Source: Pyramidobacter sp.
Lineage (GTDB): Bacteria > Synergistota > Synergistia > Synergistales > Dethiosulfovibrionaceae
Length of the DNA: 7,088 bases
Assembly (NCBI GenBank): GCA_016286835.1
Contig: JAEEUD010000095.1
Span: forward strand, 1 to 7,088
Direction: 5' to 3'
Positions 5,629-7,088 of the stretch are shown piece by piece. A model generated the notes under the pieces. It did no database searches and was not told the DNA's origin. It saw only the letters and a program-made list of their open reading frames with translations. Position 1 is the first letter of the stretch. Each line of letters opens with the position of its first letter. A program made the translations under genes and the position numbers.

Positions 5629-6940
5629 TACGAGGCGGCATGACATGAGTTATCTGCAATAATAACAGCGTTTTTCGAGAAGGCCCCTTTCCGGGGATGA
5701 TCCGGAGCCGGTTCATGGGCCTTTGACTGTGTTGTTTCCTTCCTGACGGCAGTTTTAGAGTTACCGGAGGTGCCGGCTTTTCAACCTTATCCATCTCCAC
5801 AAGACCCTTCTCATGGACAAGAAATAGTTTTCCACAGTGAGTTTCCTGAACTTCAAACTTCTTTCGTTTGAAATCAAGGTCCAAGTTCCCTTCGGCAGGC
5901 CGGTAACAACAGCCTTTATACGAGATCGTACCGCTGTGTTCCGTACGACGCATTTCCCGATGAGAGAATAACAGATCAAAGTCGATCTTTTGCTGCAGCG
6001 GGACGTAGGCAACTTTTTCCTGTGCTTTGACGGCGAACTTCCTGTTATGTTTCGCGATCAGTTTCGGCAGTGCCTTGTTTGCTGCATCGATGTCCGAGAT
6101 CCCCATCAGCCTCATTTCAGCTGCAAGCCTGTCCTGAAGCGTACCCCAGAGCCGTTCGATCCGTCCTTTCGCTTCCGGAGACAGAGCGAATATCTGACCG
6201 ATGCCAAGCTCAGCCAGCCCTTCACCGAAATCGCTTAAAGGCAACTTTTCCCCTTCAGCGACCTCATCGGCAGAAAGCTTTTTCGTGGAGCGGAAGATCG
6301 TATGCCTGTCACTGTAGATCTCCATAGGCAGACCGTACTTCTCGACGCCCCGTCTCAGAGCTTCTGCATAACCGTGCATACACTCGTTTACAGTGAAGAA
6401 TGCACCGGCAACGATATTCGTCGCGTCGTCGATATAGGCATGAAGCGTTGCATACCCGTTGCCTTTACCGAACCACTCGAATTTAGTCGCATCCGTCTGC
6501 CACAACATCCCTGCAGCGACCTTGCGCGGCCTGCCGCGATGCAGCTTCGGCCTGCGCCGTACATGCTTCTTGCTGACGATACCGGCAGCTGCCAGGATTC
6601 TGGCAACACTGGCACGGCTGACAGAGATCCCCTCCTTTTCGTTCAGCAAGTCAGTGAAGTGAGAGAAATTGAAGTCATAGTACTTCTCCTGAAAGAGCCG
6701 AAGCACATCAGCACGAATGTCATCTCCGATCCTGTGCTTGGGCCTCCTGTTACGATTGCCGTGAATGAGAGCGGCGTCGCCTGCAACCATGAATTTCTTT
6801 TTGAGTCTGATGATCTGCCTTGTGCAGATACCGAGAGCCAGAGCAGCGTCCGAATTGCTCATGTTGCCGCTGCACAGCGAACTGATAACCTTAACACGCT
6901 TCAATTCTTTCTGAGACAATGTCACTCGCTCCTGATTCAT
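5624..6940 (-). CDS. DDE transposase (rve integrase core) of the insertion sequence, probable C-terminal frameshift
   Basis: The protein is 438 residues as read. Residues 10-60 form a helix-turn-helix (MSNSDAALALGICTRQIIRL, 27-46) and a second DNA-binding region spans about 70-125. After a basic linker (HVRRRPKLHRGRPRK) comes the rve catalytic core: Asp150 in LWQTDATKFEWF, Asp211 in EIYSDRHTIF and probably Glu262 in SPEAKGRIERLWGTLQDRL. This arrangement fits ISNCY/IS1202-like and IS481-type transposases. The start has no clear ribosome binding site; ATG at 6940 is chosen because MNQERVTLSQKEL looks like the family N-terminus and upstream sequence is terminal repeat. The last 30 or so residues (RPMNRLRIIPGKGPSRK and onward) look out of frame: the -1 frame encodes HEPAPDHPRKGAF, close to the usual C-terminal motif, and stops at TAA 5628-5630. 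The catalytic core is intact, so activity is possible but uncertain. Confidence 0.9.
   Translation of the reverse strand: MNQERVTLSQKELKRVKVISSLCSGNMSNSDAALALGICTRQIIRLKKKFMVAGDAALIHGNRNRRPKHRIGDDIRADVLRLFQEKYYDFNFSHFTDLLNEKEGISVSRASVARILAAAGIVSKKHVRRRPKLHRGRPRKVAAGMLWQTDATKFEWFGKGNGYATLHAYIDDATNIVAGAFFTVNECMHGYAEALRRGVEKYGLPMEIYSDRHTIFRSTKKLSADEVAEGEKLPLSDFGEGLAELGIGQIFALSPEAKGRIERLWGTLQDRLAAEMRLMGISDIDAANKALPKLIAKHNRKFAVKAQEKVAYVPLQQKIDFDLLFSHREMRRTEHSGTISYKGCCYRPAEGNLDLDFKRKKFEVQETHCGKLFLVHEKGLVEMDKVEKPAPPVTLKLPSGRKQHSQRPMNRLRIIPGKGPSRKTLLLLQITHVMPPRK
6908..6926 (+). repeat. Extra terminal-repeat box inside the transposase start region
   Basis: TTTCTGAGACAATGTCACT matches box R2 at 15 of 19 positions but points the other way. 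With R2 it forms an inverted pair (GAGACAATGTCACTC, 6913-6927, against 6960-6974, one mismatch) that brackets the transposase start codon and any promoter it has. Confidence 0.5.
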
Positions 6941-6960
6941 GTCTCATATTATCCGACTGG

Positions 6961-7013
6961 AGTGACATTTTCTCTGAGCGGTTATGGGGTGACTTTATCA
7001 CAGAGCAACGACA
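6961..7013 (-). repeat. Right terminal inverted repeat (boxes R1 and R2)
   Basis: Read inward on the minus strand it contains GCTCTGTGATAAAGTCACC (7006-6988) and GCTCAGAGAAAATGTCACT (6979-6961), matching the boxes at the left end. The spacer between boxes is 2 bp longer than on the left. Confidence 0.75.
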
Positions 7014-7029
7014 CAACGACAGTGATGCG

Positions 7030-7059
7030 TTGACAATGCCTGAGAAGATGAATTATAAT
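7030..7059 (+). promoter_or_regulatory. Consensus sigma-70 promoter reading out of the window
   Basis: TTGACA (7030-7035) and TATAAT (7054-7059) match the consensus at all 12 positions with an 18-bp spacer. It lies 16 bp outside the right end of the insertion sequence. The gene it drives would begin beyond 7088. Confidence 0.75.
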
Positions 7060-7061
7060 CA

Positions 7062-7084
7062 CATAAATGACGATAGGCATAAAT
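7062..7084 (+). repeat. Direct repeat CATAAAT around the predicted start site
   Basis: CATAAAT occurs at 7062-7068 and 7078-7084, a 16-bp period, beginning 3 bp after the -10 box. It would be a plausible repressor site, but the repeat is short and AT-rich and the window ends here. Confidence 0.3.
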
Positions 7085-7088
7085 CAAT

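Larger units (their letters stand above)
5578..7013 (-). mobile_element. Insertion sequence, ISNCY/IS1202-like, with composite terminal repeats
   Basis: A single DDE transposase gene nearly fills the element. The ends begin TGTC on the left and finish GACA on the right. The outermost 26 bp match inverted at 20 positions, and a second conserved block lies further in at each end. The length is about 1436 bp. No target-site duplication is seen next to these boundaries, so the exact ends are uncertain by a few bases, or the insertion is old or rearranged. Family placement rests on transposase resemblance only. Confidence 0.8.

Noticed and set aside
5525..7054. Similar strings on both sides of the insertion sequence (CCTGAAAAATGAAT on the left, CCTGAGAAGATGAAT on the right)
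   Set aside because: They are not adjacent to the element's ends and differ by a gap and a substitution, so they cannot be a target-site duplication. Probably chance in AT-rich DNA.
7067..7088. A possible dif/XerC half-site (GATAGGCATAA then 6 bp)
   Set aside because: It resembles a XerC arm in part, but the window ends before a XerD arm could be seen, and it lies more than 50 bp from the insertion sequence, too far for the dif-adjacent insertion known for IS1202-like elements.
1..7088. CRISPR arrays, tRNA, rRNA or riboswitches
   Set aside because: I saw no regularly spaced repeats, cloverleaf or known RNA core on either strand.

Overview
The window reads as bacterial accessory DNA from a moderately to highly GC-rich bacterium. 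All four supported genes lie on the minus strand, each with ordinary sigma-70-type promoter elements, good ribosome binding sites (transposase excepted) and rho-independent terminators. I cannot name the organism. The GC-rich helicase gene and the style of the LysR-type regulator would fit something like Synergistota, but that is only an impression.

Layout in the direction of transcription (right to left). Positions 5578-7013 hold a complete-looking insertion sequence of about 1.44 kb. It has one DDE (rve-type) transposase, related to the ISNCY/IS1202-like group, and long imperfect terminal inverted repeats built from two copies of a 19-bp box at each end. A near-ideal sigma-70 promoter (TTGACA, 18 bp, TATAAT) lies just outside its right end and points out of the window on the plus strand. 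Positions 5089-5577 are a gene-poor leader for a LysR-type regulator (4174-5088). After its terminator comes a small XRE-type regulator with a coiled-coil tail (3602-4003), then another strong hairpin. Last comes the first 1079 codons of a very large helicase gene (1-3237), which continues off the left edge. It carries a transglutaminase-like N-terminal region, a DUF4011 region and a Walker A ATPase/helicase core. This family, whose full-length members end in nuclease and DUF3320 domains, has been linked to anti-phage defence.

The most unusual feature is an imperfect repeat of about 81 bp (roughly 75% identical by hand alignment). It places the same promoter and the same dyad, CCAT-N11-ATGG (a T-N11-A LysR-type box), upstream of both the XRE gene and the LysR gene. 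In both copies the dyad is centred near -65 relative to the predicted transcription start, the classic LysR position. This suggests that the two regulators share control, perhaps by the LysR protein itself. The insertion sequence may have separated the LysR gene from a divergent target to the right. The helicase has its own promoter, with a tandem repeat overlapping the -35 box, so a link to the upstream regulators is possible but unproven.
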